From positions 35,582,027-35,646,026 of the forward strand of contig CM049308.1 in NCBI GenBank assembly GCA_026874595.1: a DNA stretch of 64,000 nt. Direction: 5' to 3'. Numbering within the stretch: position 1 is the stretch's first letter; each line of letters opens with the position of its first letter. The stretch comes from Sipunculus nudus. Taxonomy: Eukaryota > Annelida > Sipuncula > Golfingiida > Sipunculidae. This document shows positions 30,009 through 45,100 of this stretch, in pieces. Both the position numbers and the translations under genes were made by a program. The notes beneath the pieces were generated by a model that did not search any database, was not told the origin of the DNA, and saw only the letters and a program-made list of their open reading frames with translations.

Positions 30009-32815
30009 TTGGTCCAAGAATGAATGAATGAATGAATAGAAATTTATTCTGAAATAAAAGGCCTCAGGCCCATGGTTCCACAAAGAGCATGTGTGAAGAA
30101 TCATAAAAATTCAATAATAACAAAATGTAACTGCATAACATGAACTAACAAAACATGCATTAAAACACAATCTTGTATGAAAATGTAACTATAAAAAACC
30201 CATGTTTGCAATATCTAAACACAAGCAGAAATTTTGTAATCACATGTTTCACTTCATTTAGAGGTCATGAATAATAACAATAATAATACCAATTATAATA
30301 ATAATAATAATAAATAAGTGAACATATAAAACAAACAGTAATACAATGCATATATGTAAAACAGTTTATCTATTTCTTAATGGGCAGATGAATAAGTAAG
30401 TGAAATAAATAGATTACTTAGATGATAGCTTTCAATTCATCAGCTCTCCTAATAAAGGCATAGTGTACATAGGTTGCTAATTGTTTTATTGTATGGGCAT
30501 TATTATCTGCCATCAGAGATGTAAATGTACTTAAATCATCAATATACCTGATTCTCAAGTCTGTATACAATGGGCATTTCATGATAAAATGATGCTCATC
30601 TTCCACAACAGCTTCCCCATATCTTAAACAATATTTACAAAACCTTTCATCCCATGGAGTATTACTATGCCTTCCCTTTTCTACTTCTAAATTATGTGAT
30701 GAACATCTTAGTCTTGAAAGACTTTTCCTATAGTTAACATTCTGTAGAACTGTTAAATATTTTTCAGTGCTTAAAGTTAATTTAAAAGTTGAGTATGTGT
30801 TTAATCGACGATTTTTAGATATACTACTCGTCCAATCCTGCAATAAAGAATCATTTAATCTCTGTTTCAATACTGAGATAAATAATTTAACATCCCCTAC
30901 ATCTTGTTCAATCCAAACATAGCCAAATCCTTGCGAAAATAATATTTTCTTTATATTAGTTACCCAGTTCTGTTTTCCTGCTTCATCTAAGCGATATAAT
31001 TTATTATACAATTGCTTTGGTAATCTATTATTTGTCATATTTATCAATTTAGTCCAATAAGTTAGAGCTCTTATAATATAATGAATCTTCAAGGGCAACC
31101 GCCCACATTCTCCTAGTACTGCAGCAACTGGTGTATTCATATTAACCTGGAGAATATATTTACAGAACTTGGTATGTACACTTTCAATATTGTCACATGT
31201 TTCAAAACCCCATAGTTCACTACCATAGCACAGAATTGGAAGGACCATCCTATCAAAAAGAAAGAAGGATTTACAAATAGACAGTTGCTTGTATTTTGAG
31301 ATAAATTGTTTGATTATTATTAAAGCTTTGTTTGCTTGACAAATTAGATTCTGCTTCATTTTGGACCAATTTAGTAAACTTGTAAATGTGCCTCCCAGGT
31401 ATTCATAATTATTGACAACTTCTAAGCGTTTACCTTTATAAAACCATTTTTCATATTTTCTCAAAGTTCCCCCATTTCTAAACACAACTATTTTAGTTTT
31501 TTCGACATTGACTTTCATTCCATAATTATTACAAAATACTTCTAATTTATTAATCTTGGATTGTAATCTGCCTGCTGTGTCTGCAAAGCAGACCACATCA
31601 TCAGCAAACATCAGCATTGAAAGATAAGATGATTCTGGACCTATATTTATACTGTCTTCCTCAGAATGTAAAGTAAAATAAAATTCGTTCATGAAAAAAG
31701 TAAAAAGTAAAGGACTGATCATACATCCTTGTCTTGTGCCAACATTGCATTTAAAATAACTAGTTCTTCCTTCATTTGTTAAGACACAAGACTGTAATTT
31801 CGAGTACATTGACTTGAGGATATTAAATATTTTTCCTCTAATGCCATATTTATGAAGTATATAGAATAATAAGTCATGTTGAATACAGTCAAACGCCTTG
31901 GAAAAATCTATAAAAATTGCATAAAATCGACCTTTTTTCCTTGATAAGTATATTTCAACAAGTGCCATGAGGGTATACATATTATCAATTGTGCTATAAT
32001 TTCTTCTATATCCAGCTTGCTCTTCTATGAATTTATTGTGTTTATCTGCCCAGGTAATTAATCTCTCGTTAAGAACTTTAGTAAATAATTTACCTATAGT
32101 ATTTAAAAGTGAGATACCTCTATAATTATTTAGGTCTAAAGAAGAGCCCTTCTTGTGTAATGGGAACAAAATTGCTTTGGACCATTCAGTTGGGAAATGA
32201 CCAGAAGTAAAAACTTCATTAAATATCTTTTCTAATACCGGACTTAAAACTGCTATATTGTCTTTCAAAAGTTCTACTGATATACCATCTGGTCCAGGTG
32301 TCTTGCCATTTTGCATAAGTTTTAACTGTTTTACCAATTCTTCTTTGCTTATATCAAAATTCATTTCATCGTCCATATTTATATTGGAGACATCTTCATT
32401 AAACTGATAATTATTTATATGATTCTTAAATCCTGGATTTACAGGGTTCATATTATCATTCAATAGTTTTTCAAAATAGATTAACCACTCCTCCCCAGAA
32501 ATATTATTTTTAATCTGTGTCCTTTTTACAGATTTAATCTTTCTGAAAATTTCATTTGTAGAGTTGCATGCCATTAATTCAGTTACAGTTGAATTTGCTT
32601 TTTCTTTCTTTAACTTTTTACACAGAATTTTAAATTCTGATTTTAACTGTTTATAATTTTCAAGGTCTGTCATATTATTCGTTTGTCTATATTCATTTAA
32701 TGCATTGTATTTTCTCCTCTTTAATTCTGTACACTCCTGATTCCACCATAGTGGTTGGTCATTTACTGATACACTAGGCTTTACAGTTTTAATGTATGTT
32801 TTATTTGGTCCAAGA
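30009..32815 (-). mobile_element. 5'-truncated LINE with 11-bp target-site duplication
   Basis: TTGGTCCAAGA at 30009-30019 and again at 32805-32815 flanks the insertion (30020-32804). On the minus strand the element ends in a short (ATTC)n tail at about 30020-30037, preceded by AATAAA and GGGCCTGAGGCC. The 5' end is cut inside the coding region upstream of RT, so the endonuclease domain is missing. The 3' non-coding part also holds an AAT/AATA-rich stretch at about 30270-30316. Confidence 0.93.
30418..32804 (-). CDS. LINE reverse transcriptase (ORF2 fragment)
   Basis: Open from the truncation point to the stop at 30418; the first ATG is at 32673 but coding clearly starts upstream (W-W-N-Q-E-C at about 32730-32750). 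RT motifs: G-P-D-G-I-S-V-E-L-L, N-Y-R-G-I-S-L-L, F-I-D-F-S-K-A-F-D, R-Q-G-C-M-I-S-P-L-L-F, and Phe-Ala-Asp-Asp at 31597-31608. A C-terminal C-x-x-C...H-H-F-x-x-x-C zinc-like motif (F-C-K-Y-C, E-D-E-H-H-F-I-M-K-C) follows. No stop or frameshift interrupts almost 2.4 kb, so the copy is recent. The clade (CR1/L2/I-like) cannot be fixed by eye. Confidence 0.9.
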
Positions 32816-33120
32816 CTTACTCATATAAGTACCCTTGCCAAATCACTTATAACTTGAAATACATTTGTGTTAGCTTTCCATGGTTAACCTATAACTTCTC
32901 TTCAAATATTGCAAATATTGCCTTGACTCGGCCTTTTCACTAAAAACCACCGTTATTCTGTACATGCTTTGATAAATCGTGAAGAAACATAAATCATTTT
33001 AAATGTTTTGCATTTTATCAGAAGTGGAAGTACCTTATACTAAAGTTCGGTACCCTGCTGTTCTGACACAAAGGATCATGCCACCATCCAAACAGAAATC
33101 TTTTCTGGTTTAGAAAATAA

Positions 33121-33126
33121 TTTATT
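33121..33126 (-). terminator. Polyadenylation signal of MTIF2
   Basis: AATAAA on the minus strand, 18 nt after the MTIF2 stop codon (33145-33147). The 3'UTR would be very short. Confidence 0.5.
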
Positions 33127-33144
33127 AACAGATACAAAACATTG

Positions 33145-36100
33145 CTAAAACCCCGGGTTCCAGCGTATTTGCTGACTAACGCTCTTCATTTCATAGCACC
33201 AGACTTCGTCCCCCGGCTGAGGATCTACGTCTATGTCCTGGAATGACAACCCACACTCCACGCCGGTCTTAATAGAGTCCACCTCGTTCTTAAAATGCTT
33301 CAGGGAATGCAAAGCACCTGAAAAATGACATGTGCAATATTACTAATGTTCAATACACTTTGTCTCGACTATCACATATGGGTTTTAACATTACAATAAA
33401 TCTATCAACCTACACTTGTGAAGAATGAATTAAACTCTTCCCTGGGGCAAGTAGTAAGTCACAATAGATACCGATCAAACAATGTATCTGACAGCAGCTT
33501 ATGCTCAACCTGTATATCTATAATGCATCCATTTTTTTTCTCTGTGACTAATCTTACAGAAGACCCAAGAACTGGTGTTAGAAAACCTTAACAAAGGATG
33601 CATAGGTCATCCTCTCAGAATTGTTGCAGTGGAAAATGTTTGAATGAGAAATATTCAATACAAGCTCTTAGTTTATAGTTAAACTGAAATCACTTAATTA
33701 AATGTATAAGGTTAAGTGTTTTTTCCCCTAAATCATGAAATGGTTGTCAGCTTTTCTTCAATTTGGTATTTCGGAATTGATTTTGGAATTATGACAGATA
33801 TTTATCCATATGGGTAAAAAGTACTGGTTTTACTTGTAAACTCTATTTATTCAAGAATATCCTCCTTTGCTTAAACGCATCTCAGAAATAGGACAATGAA
33901 ACTGAGAGGATCCTCAGGGGTTATTGTATGTGTTTTACATGTCATTTTTTTCTTTCAGGAGCAAGTAAAAAAGCACAAATTTAAGCCTCAAAGTTTTTTT
34001 TGTTACTCACCCTGTATTAGGACCTCTCCTTCCCTAATAAGTTTAAACATTTTATTTCTCTGCAGCACACCTTGTGTACACCTGCAGCCTGCTACAGGTA
34101 CTTTCTTCTTGCCTTCTGTTACTCGGAAATACTGCATCACATTGGCTTTACCTGAAAACCATGAAGAACAGGTCAATACACAGGATATATTATATAAATA
34201 AATAAATGCAACACTTTCATATAATTCTTAGTCAATTTTAACATTAATAATGTATATAAGCGGTGTGCCAGTTAATCAATTATATTGATGACTGGTTGTT
34301 TCCTTTCATGATTGATTACATTGGTGGTGTTTTTGCATATTTGATCACAAACCATTATTCATGCACATGCAAAGAAGTAACTCTATTGATAAAAATATTC
34401 TAATTCTGTCAGAGATATAAGAAAGAGGGGACACAAGAATCAAACAACATTCAAACTGAATCTTGGGTAGTGAACAAGTGTCAACAACCCGGCCGTTACC
34501 TTTAACTGTCAGAGTGATATATGAGTCGGATGAAATTTAATCAGTCAATATATTGGGTATAATTCTATACAGCAGATTTCATGTTAATATGAAAATCAAT
34601 GAGCATGATGTTACAACTGATTTCTACCATATATATCCTACCAGATGATGATTTGCTTTAAGAATCCTGGTCTAAATACACAGGGTAAAAATATATATGA
34701 AATTGTAGTTCGCTCTTAATACTACTATTTCTGTCCACATGTTAACAAAAAAGGTAAAACGATATTTAATATCTGAAGATATAAATATGTATTTAATTTA
34801 AATACACTGAATATTTAATTAGTAATTCATTCAATAGTACACAAGGCTTCCAGCTATACATTCACTTTTTTTTGTTTACTGCACAATGTTTCCTTTTCCT
34901 CTGAATAATATATGTAAAGTAAATAAAGATGAGGCATAAAACTCTTTATGGTACATATAGTACCAGTATTGTAATTATCTGTACCATGCAACTTGCACTA
35001 TGTTTTGGTTTAATTCAATTCAAAATTCAAATAATAAAATCAGCATAATGTACAAACCTATGATCTCCTCCACCTCAAGGGGAGGCAGCCTCTGTTCTAA
35101 CTGTTCCTTTATATCATCAATCATATTGTATATGACATTGAAATTCCTAATCTCCACTCCCCTAGCTTTTGCAGACTTCTTAACACTGTCTGCTGTCTGG
35201 ACGTTAAATGCATATATTATACCTAAAACACAAGAAAATGTCACATGTCATTTATACTTAGATATAAACATATAACCTCAATTTTATTCTCATCTTGAGT
35301 TCAAGATGCAACCTAGGATTCAAAAGCATACTTTAGGAACACATAAACAAACATTCACCTGATAAAAAAATTAAAATAATGGATAAAGTTAAATTTACTC
35401 ATGCAATAAATTCTGAAAGAAGCAGATAATATGAGCAATATATGCATAATTAGATCCAATCAGAGAACAGATCAACATGCGTCAGTTTATTTTACAAAAG
35501 ATAATATCTTCAACATTATACAAAGTCACCTTGTAGTCCCACCTAAGTTATATCCCCCACTTAAATAGTTAACTCTTCAATTAATTTATTCCCTGTAACA
35601 GTTATTATAATTTTATGTGACATATATGGAACTTTTACTTTTAACCAGAATAAAACAAGCAAAAACTTTTAATCCAAGTGGCAGACTCGACATATTAAAA
35701 AGGAGGACCATTAATTTTTTAATGTTTCTTTAGGCAAAGGGATATTGAATATATCTTTATGATCTTGAAGAGACAGGATCTTCCATTCCATGAGTATGTC
35801 AGGTGGTGAAGTTCTCTGCATTACTCAAATTCAAGCATCTGCTAAATCAGAACCCTCAAGCTGTAGTGACATATTAGTTTGATAACTGCTAATCTGCTAA
35901 CTTTAATATAACAATATCACAGCAAGAGCATACTATATGTTAAATAATTATAGATAAAATTAATTACACCAGGTTTATAATAAGGATATACTCACCATGA
36001 AAGGGCTGTGCTAGATCAATATCGTGTTCTGTCACATGACCTACACCGTAATGAATGAGGTCAAGATGACACTGGTCAGAATGGTAAGTCTCTAGTACAT

Positions 36101-39100
36101 TCAAAATGGCTTCTACTGATCCATCAACATCACCTGTAATGATAATTACAATGTTAGATGTAAAATCTACAAACCATAGTACAATATACGCCCCAGTCAC
36201 ACTCACCAACAATAGCACAGGGTCATGCTTTGTAACTGTATTCTCACAATAATGTGTAATATGGTAACATTTATTCACCAACACAGTTTCCTGTACCATT
36301 AAATGCACATGTTTTGTTCCAAAAATTGCTTATGCAAATCAAATATGAGTATGAACGGAAAATCAAGTTTATGGATGAAATAGTCTGGATGAAATGGTCA
36401 TGGCTGATATATGATATTTCATATATACAAAGAAAAGTAACATTGTCAGTTTCCTGTCACTGTGGTGAAGATAAACACGACTATAACTTATAGCATATAC
36501 AATTTATCATGATATATGTTGATGCTTTGTGAATGCTGTCTGAGATTGTACATAAGAGAACAAGCATCGTGGGGACCATTCACTTCTGTCATTTAACTGG
36601 TACTTGACCTCACCATGATCTTTAGTGACCTTAATAGCATATTCATTTAATGAATAATCATGAGCTTAACCGTTCCGTACAGCCAATCAGGTTGCCAATA
36701 TTACTGTAAACCGTCAGTCACTTGAACATAATATAATTTGCATAAGTTTGGAGACCTCACCCAAACAGAACACATGTAGTCTGTACCAGTAGCCAAGTTG
36801 GCATGTTTTCCAGGATATTTTTATTATAAATGAGACCCGATAAAAAGTTCTAGGCCACAGGTTGCAGAAGCCATTCCTCCGACTACCGAGTGAATAATAA
36901 TGTCTTTCCTGCATGGCACGTAATTCGTATGAGACAAATGATTTAAAATATTGCAAGACAGTTCACAATGACTGCGATATATTCATCAGTACAGCGATTA
37001 CAGTTGATGGCATCAGTCAATGCGACGTCTATGTCATTGACATTTGTGACGTCATTATTGTCTTGTAAACAGCTGTTTCATGGAAGACCTTCTGTATAGG
37101 AGTATTTTGAGGTTTTATTATAATAATAAGGTCAAAAGGGCAGGACATTAGGGCCCTGGTGGTGAAATCATTTTAGGCACACTGTGGCTGGTAATGCTGC
37201 AAGACATTAGTCTTGTAACTGCCTTTCTGCAGGGTTTACAAACTATACAAAAAGATGCTTGTGTACAAGAGGAAAGAAATGGTTTTAGAGTGAATTATTG
37301 GCAGATATCATAATATTTTAAGGGTAAAACACTATAATTCATGTAATTTAAGATACTTGGTATGTGAATAAAAATATTGTGCAAACCCCCTTTATGGTAC
37401 GGCGTGCTTTGTACTAACTCGTTAAGGTATGATTAGACTAAAGTGTACGAGGTGACTTGGTAGGGAGGCTGAGAGATCCAGGCACGCAAAGACCGAGATG
37501 GGTAACAGTGAAATAGACTGAAAGTAAGCTATCACAGCCTTGTGAACTGTTCATCGTTGTAGTGTTGGTACTGTGGACTATTTTGACATATAGTATGGGC
37601 CGTGACATTCCGAGGAACCTCAACACTGGCTTATTTTAAAAATTCAGCCCAACTAGAAGAAGAAGATGGTGGTCACTGGATAGCAAGGTACATATGATAT
37701 GAGGATCGATGGACTGTTCATGTAAATGTACTCTATTCATCATATCGAGTTTCGTAGAACAGTAATTCATCATGATTTATTTGTTAATGATTATTTTAAT
37801 CAAAAGGCCTGTCTTTTTGCTTTATTGACATCACAGTGAACTCTGGCCAGTAACTGACAAACAAGAAACATTGGCCAGCTTGTCATCCATTCTCCAAACC
37901 ACCCCAAGTATGAACCTGCATAGAGTCAGGCAGTATTAACCCCTGGTTCGCTACAATATTATACCCCAAAAATGATCCTCATACAACTTACCTTTAACAA
38001 CCAATGACATCTGTGGACCTGTATGGGTGCCTCTCTCCTCTTGCGCCGGTATCCCATGGCGCGGCGTTCCTCTAGTGCTCGATGGTACTCCAGGTTGTGT
38101 TCCTCCATCTTCTGCTTTAAGCTCCTTCTCTACATCTTTACGCCACCGCACCACCTCATGGGCCCTGTGCTTGTACACAAAACATGGCATACTTTGAAAC
38201 ACTGTCTGAATGTATGAAATAACAACAGAACGTTCACATAAGCAAGCAAAATATTACACAGAGGAAGGACTTGAATAATATAGCATTTCTTGTGCAAGAT
38301 TCACTGAGATGATGCTGTACAGTAAATATTGTACAGTTGGCCTGTATATTAGTACACTGATGAATCGATGACACACTTTACAAACTGTATAGGTTACAAA
38401 TTTTATATTTTCATCAGGTTTTATTAGTGATAACTTGGCATTTCAATATCACTGTCAAGTCTCTCTATCACTGGAGTGGAATTACTGAGGGTAAAGTATA
38501 TATGGTCATCACAAGTCTGCTTTTGTTTACTTAGGACCATGTATGTTAACTATTATTGGCCTGTCTGTATAGAAGCAATGCTATAACCATATGATAAAGG
38601 CTGACATGTAATGTTTCAGCCTTTTACATGTAAGGAAATAAACAGCCAAACCGAGCTGTGTCAACATCTGAGGGACCAACATAAAACCTATACACATATA
38701 CCGTCTGAGGTTGAACACACAAGGGTTTTACCTGAAAATAATTAAAGTTCAAAGATAATACTAGAAAAAAAGGTGGGGGTTTATAATCACAGTCTGTTAT
38801 CATCAATGATGTCAGTCTCATCCAACTTTACACTCTGCCCTCCTGTCTTTCAAGCTGTTCATTCTTTTTAGCTTTCTTCTGCTCCCTGGAGAGCATACAA
38901 CCCAAGCAGCCATATCAGGTGCTAGAAGGTCATTTGTTCTACATTTGCTTTAACTCCCATGACCAGTACCCATTCACTCCTGGGTCGAGAGAGTGCATCC
39001 TTGTGGCACAGACTTTGGCTAGGAGTCCTAGCAGAGACGGCGGTCAGAGTGGGATGCAAACCCACAACCTTGCAGTCAAAAGTCCAGTGCCCTATCCATT

Positions 39101-42100
39101 ACGACACCTAGCTCCAAAGAGACTTCAAAGATATAACTTTGAAAAACATATCTGAATTAAGGAAGTATGGCAAAAATATTTCAGTAAACAATGCAGCAGT
39201 CGCAACACTCATATGCAACAAATCGCTGAAAAATCATCTAAAGCTTTCATAGCTTCCCATGATTGCCCTCTGATCCATAATGAACTATTTTCAGGCCACA
39301 GCCACTAACTGTGTCAAATCATCAGCCTTATCAGCTGATTCACATATTTGTTACAAGTACTGAAATTATGACTCAATTCTACCTCATTGTCCACTTGTAT
39401 GATCTCATCTCCCGCTGATGGCAGTTCTCGCCATCCAATCACCTCCACCGCCTGACCAGGCACCGCCTCCTTCACTGGCTTTCCCTTGTCGTTGAACATT
39501 CCTCGTACCTTAAACCAATGAACAAGGGGTCATGATATACATTCATCAACTTCTGTAAATGATCAATCGATCAACAGCTATAATGATTAAATTTTATTTA
39601 TAATCTACCAGTACCAATAACTACTATGGTCCATATCAAAGGTAGCTGACCTCCCTTAAAACTAAAATACCTGCCAAATGTTCAATCAATGAAAACAAAA
39701 GTGTAGGCAATTTGATCAAATCTGATATATAGTGACCTACTTCTATTAAACACCAAATTAAACAATATGGTGATTTTGATGTATGGAACAGAAATGTATT
39801 TCTTGTTCAAACTTGCTGCTTTAATGTGCCTCAAAACATTTAACTGACTGACATGTTGGTATTGAATAAGATACCAGATACATTTATGTGTGTCATAAAG
39901 GTTGTCCTGAGGACACCATACATAAGCAGATAAAACCTCTTGTTTTAATTCCAGCAAAAACCAACAAAGGTGGTAGTCTGGCATCATATTAATAAACTAG
40001 CTGAAACAATACTACAGATAATCTATTAAAAAGTGTATCAAATTTCAGGCCCTTAATATATATTTTTTAAAACAAATATGGTTCATATGCAGGTAGTACT
40101 ATATAACTGATCCTGATAACCAAACTTGACACTTGCATTGAATCTGAGAGATCAAGAATAGTCACTGCTTAAAAATAATTTATTTGATAATGTCAACTTA
40201 ATGACAAACTTGCACCTGGTATGTATTCGACCACGGCCTCATTTGCAAGGTCATCAGTTGCTATTATCACTCAGCTGTAGGCATCAACGGCTGGCATCCT
40301 GCGACTGCTAAATGACTGCAGCCCTATAGTTCACATTGTCTTTCAAAAGTGTCTGAGACTGTTGAAACACTTTTGAATCAGTGTATTTTTTTGTGAAATT
40401 TTTGGTTTAATGTCTTTTGTCAAGAAAAATTCCCATAGACTGTTCAAACAAACTTTTAATACAAATATGCCTCCATGGTGTTAAAATAACAAGGCCTACA
40501 GGCCTAATGCGACCCTGTGCATTGGGAAATACACCAGGTATAATGCTTCAGTGCTGGACCATTACATCTCATATAATGAACAATGCACGTACTAAACATT
40601 ATGAATGAGAAACAATTACACAAACATCACTGCTGAAATTCTGGAATCGGTGCACACAACACAAAAATTATTGTAACTGGCACCACCAGTCTTGTATACA
40701 ACAAAGCTATCAGAGATATATACATATGCCCAATTTCAGACTGATATATCAAACCCCTCCTGAAAATAAGCAGGGACACACGCGGTGCAAAAATTATTGT
40801 AGGTGGCACCACCAGTCTTGTATACGATAAAGCAATTCGATATGTATATATATGCCCAGTTTCAGGCTGATATATCATATTCCTCTGTAGATATAAGCAG
40901 GCACATACACTGTGCAAAAGTCATTGTAGGTGGCGACACCTGTCTTGTGAACGAGAAAACCATCAAAGACACATAGACAGGTCAAAATATCTGACAAATA
41001 CATCAAATGTACCTGGCTGCACTGAGTGAACTCTTGACCTGTTGCATAATCTGACACAGTTGGCAGTCTGCCAAAGCTATAAATAAATCCAGGCTGAACT
41101 TTGGTGCAAAATCTGATGCATTGGGCAGTCTGCCAACGCTATAAATAGATCCAGACTAAACTCTAGCTTGTTGACAAATCTGAAATAGTAGCCACACCAT
41201 TGCATAAGCTCATGCAGGGGCCCTGCCCTGAGGGGCATGACACCCATGAAGTGATCACATGGTGCCCATGAGGTGTTCACATGTCACCCATAAGGTGATC
41301 ACATGCCATGTGCTTGGCTGCACTGATTGAAGTCTTGACCTATATCTGGCTGCACTGAATGAACTCTTGATCTGTTGCCAAATCTGAATTGGCAGTTTCT
41401 CAACCTATTTAAAGATACAGACACAATATTGGCCTGTTGGTAGATCTGTTTACACATACTTAAAGACTTTGGCTAAAATGCTTTTTTTTAAGCTGACATA
41501 TTCATAAACTTTTTATCAAAATATCTAGAATAATAAAAGATGCAGTCTTTTCATTGTAAAAGGTCCAATAATTCTGCCAAAAATCATTCAAGTAAACTTG
41601 AACAAAGGCCACCTAAGAATAATTTTTGTGCAATGTTACAGATGTTATAGTTGAAACAATAATTTTGTAGAAAAACAGTTTTGCAGTCCACAGTTTGAAA
41701 TAGACATAATAATGGCCATAAGACCAACTTAAGTTTTCTGATATGACTGAAAAAACCATGTCCTAGAATAATTCTTTTGAAAAATTGAACAATTCATTTT
41801 GACAGTTTCATCATAAACATTTTAAGCCGAAAGAGGCTAAAATTATGAGGGTTTGCCCATAAAAACACAGGTCCATGTAGGTGGCACCACAAAATTTGCA
41901 ACTTCAAATATGAGTCATGTGACCAACATTTGCACAATACTTGGTAATGCTAGCTACTGTCGTTTCTGAGATTACACTGTCAGTATGCTTATGTGGCCAA
42001 ATGACTGTTCAAATTCCAGTAACTCCACTATAATTCATCAAATGCAAACCATTGAACAAACTTCAGAGGGCCTGCCTTTGGGTTATTTCTGTAAAATATT

Positions 42101-45100
42101 GAACAATTTGGCTGGACCGTTTACAAGAAGAAGACTTTTAAAAGTTTTTCAGCATTTCCCCTATAAATCTAAGTAAATGAAGATAGCAAAAAATAAGCTG
42201 AATCCCACAATATTGGTATTTGACAGATTCTTGCATAAAATCTTGGGATGGTAGCTCCTGCTATTCCTGAGATATTATGGGTTAATGTACAGATGACCAA
42301 TGACCCCTGTACAAAAAAAGGTCAATGCAGGTGGTGCCACCAATACCTGAATTTCATATATGACTCATGTGACCAACACTGGCATAAAATTTGGTGATGA
42401 TACCTCCGGCCGCTTCTGAGACTGTCATTTTAGTATGCTTTTTTGGACAGATGACTAAGTTCAACTTTCTGTAACACGGCCAAAATTCACCAAACTTGAA
42501 CCATTCAAAAAAACTTGAGAGAGATGGTATAAAAGATTATTTCTGTGAAATAATGAACAAATTGGCTTGACTGTTTAGGGGGAGAAGATTTTTAAACGTT
42601 TTTTAGCTTTTTCTCTAGTAAATCTAAGAAAATGCAGAGTTTTTCAGATGGCTAATTTTTACATTAAATTTCATGATGCTAGCTCCAGTCGTTTTTGAAA
42701 AAGTATTGGTAACGTACAGATGATGGACGCCGCCACACCATCGCATTAGCTCACAAGTTCGCTAAAAATTACTACAGATGCATATTGAATGCAAAATTAT
42801 AATACAGATATATACATCTCACTGATGGCAAAATCTTGAATTAAGTTGAGTATGGATACCAATTATTTATAATCCATGTACAGCGATCTTTATATACCCA
42901 CAGACAGCTGTATACCTGTGATTGTAAACATTCCCTGGCATGAGGAATATCTAAAATCATAAATCTACATTTTTTAAAAGATTTTATAAAACATTCTTGT
43001 CAATATTAATCATAGATAACCTGAAATCTAAATGTCTAGAGGCATGATGTAACGGATGCTGATAAACGGGTGCCAGGCTAGATGTATCTGCTTCACACAG
43101 CTAACATATATGGTAAAATGACTCAATTCAATCTTTATAATTAAGCCAAAATTCATTCTTTGGAACCATAAAAGACAATTATTACAAGAATTATTCAGTG
43201 GATTATTCTTGTAAAATATTAAACAAATTGGCCTCAGTGGAGTCGTTCAAAAATGTTTTACAGGTTTATAACTCATATGGGAAAATACAGAAAAATGGCT
43301 AAGTTCAGCTTCCCATTACTCAGCCAAAAATAACTGAACCAAAACCATTTGAACAAACTTGAATTATCAACATCTAAGGATAATTAATGTGTGAGATTTA
43401 AGAATTTGGCCCAGTGGATTTTGAGAAGAAGATCTTTGTAGCCACTGAGCTAAAACGGGCTGTTATGGTATATGACTAAATTCAGCTTCCCATAACTCAG
43501 CCAAAAATCACTGAACTGAGACCATTTGAACAAACTTCAGAAAGCACTACCCTAGGATGATTTCTGTGCGATATTAAACAATTTGGCCATATGGTTTCAG
43601 AGAAGAAGTTTTTTGTAGACGTCAGTATGATACGGGCACTAATGACCCCTGTACTAAAAAGGCTGATATAGGTGGCACCACCAATACCTCAATTTCAGAT
43701 ATGACTCATGTGACCAACATTGGCATAAAATTTGGTGATGACAGCTCCAGCCGTTTCTGAGATTGTAATTTTAGTATGCTTTTTTGGACAGATGACTAAG
43801 TTAAACTTCCTGTAACTCGGCCAAAAATCACTGAACTTAAACCATTCAAACAAACTTGAGAAAGGTTGTTCCGGGGATCATTTCTGTGAAATATTGGACA
43901 ATTTGGCTGAACAGTTTCAGAGAAGAAGATTTTTAAAGTTTTTTTGGCTTTTTCCCTATAAAATCTAAGAAAATGCAGTTAGCCAAAAAATAAGCAAAAT
44001 CCGAAAGAGTTTTTTAGATGACTAATTTTTTTAATTAAATTTGGTGATGCTAACTCTTGCCTTTTACAAGATAGTATGGGTTAATGTACAGACGACGGAT
44101 GACGGATGGACGGACGCCGGACGACGCCACACCATCGCATAAGCTCACAGGTTCGCTAAAAAGCCAAGGCAAACTGTACTGACCCTGGCCCAGGCATGTC
44201 CACCCACAAGGCATGCTCCCTTCTTTAACGTGCCTCTCTGTACTAGAACTGTTGCAAGCTTCCTGTCATACAAAAAGAAAGCAGTCTAAGGTACATGAAG
44301 CTCAGCTGAACCTCTGTACATGTTTTTACTATCTTAATAAAACACTAATGATTAAAAAACTGATGTATCAGTTGTCTGAACTGTACTTATTGCAAGCTAT
44401 GGTAAAATCAATATGAAGTTAGCAAAATGATGTTTGGTCAACAGAAATGGCAACAGTTGATGTTTCTGATATGTTTTGCATCTTTTTTTATGGTAAAAAA
44501 AGGACATATTTTCTAAAAGAAATTAAATTTAACTAAAACAGAATAGTCAGGAGCAGATGAACTATGATTTTCCTTATTTCTCCTCATATTCTTTAATATC
44601 TGTCAAAGGGTAACTACGGCACATACAAAGTTACCACATCTGATTTATGGCAGTAGCCAATTTTTTTTTAATATTCATATTTGCAATATCTTGTTGGTAA
44701 CAACAGCCTCTCCATTACTGTCGATGTGAATCTTTTTAGTTTTCTTTCCTATTGCTGGTTTTAACATGAGAGATAGATAGAGAGATGACAAGGTTGATTA
44801 CCCCCTGCCTGGGTCTGCTCGGGCTTCTATGACTGCCCCCTCAGCATGGCCTGAGAAGTCACTTTTCAGTTCCAGAATTTCTGCCAGTGCCAATATTGAC
44901 TCCTGCAGATGTTCCATGTTTGTTCCCTGTCAAAACAGAACTTAATGAAACACTTGTTTGATCCAAGTTCAATCCAGAACAAAATACAAATGTTAACCAG
45001 TATGAGGTTGTTTCTGCAATACAAAACAAACCCAAGATATATGTCTCCCCTCCCTATGGGCCTCCCATCCCGAAAATTGAGGAAAAAAATATGGATTACT

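Noticed and set aside
38023-38217. Plus-strand frame opposite MTIF2 exon 12
   Set aside because: Antisense to a conserved exon with matching splice sites; no independent support.
40488-44160. CRISPR-like array
   Set aside because: Repeat units are long, diverged and adjoin each other without short uniform spacers, and the genome is eukaryotic.
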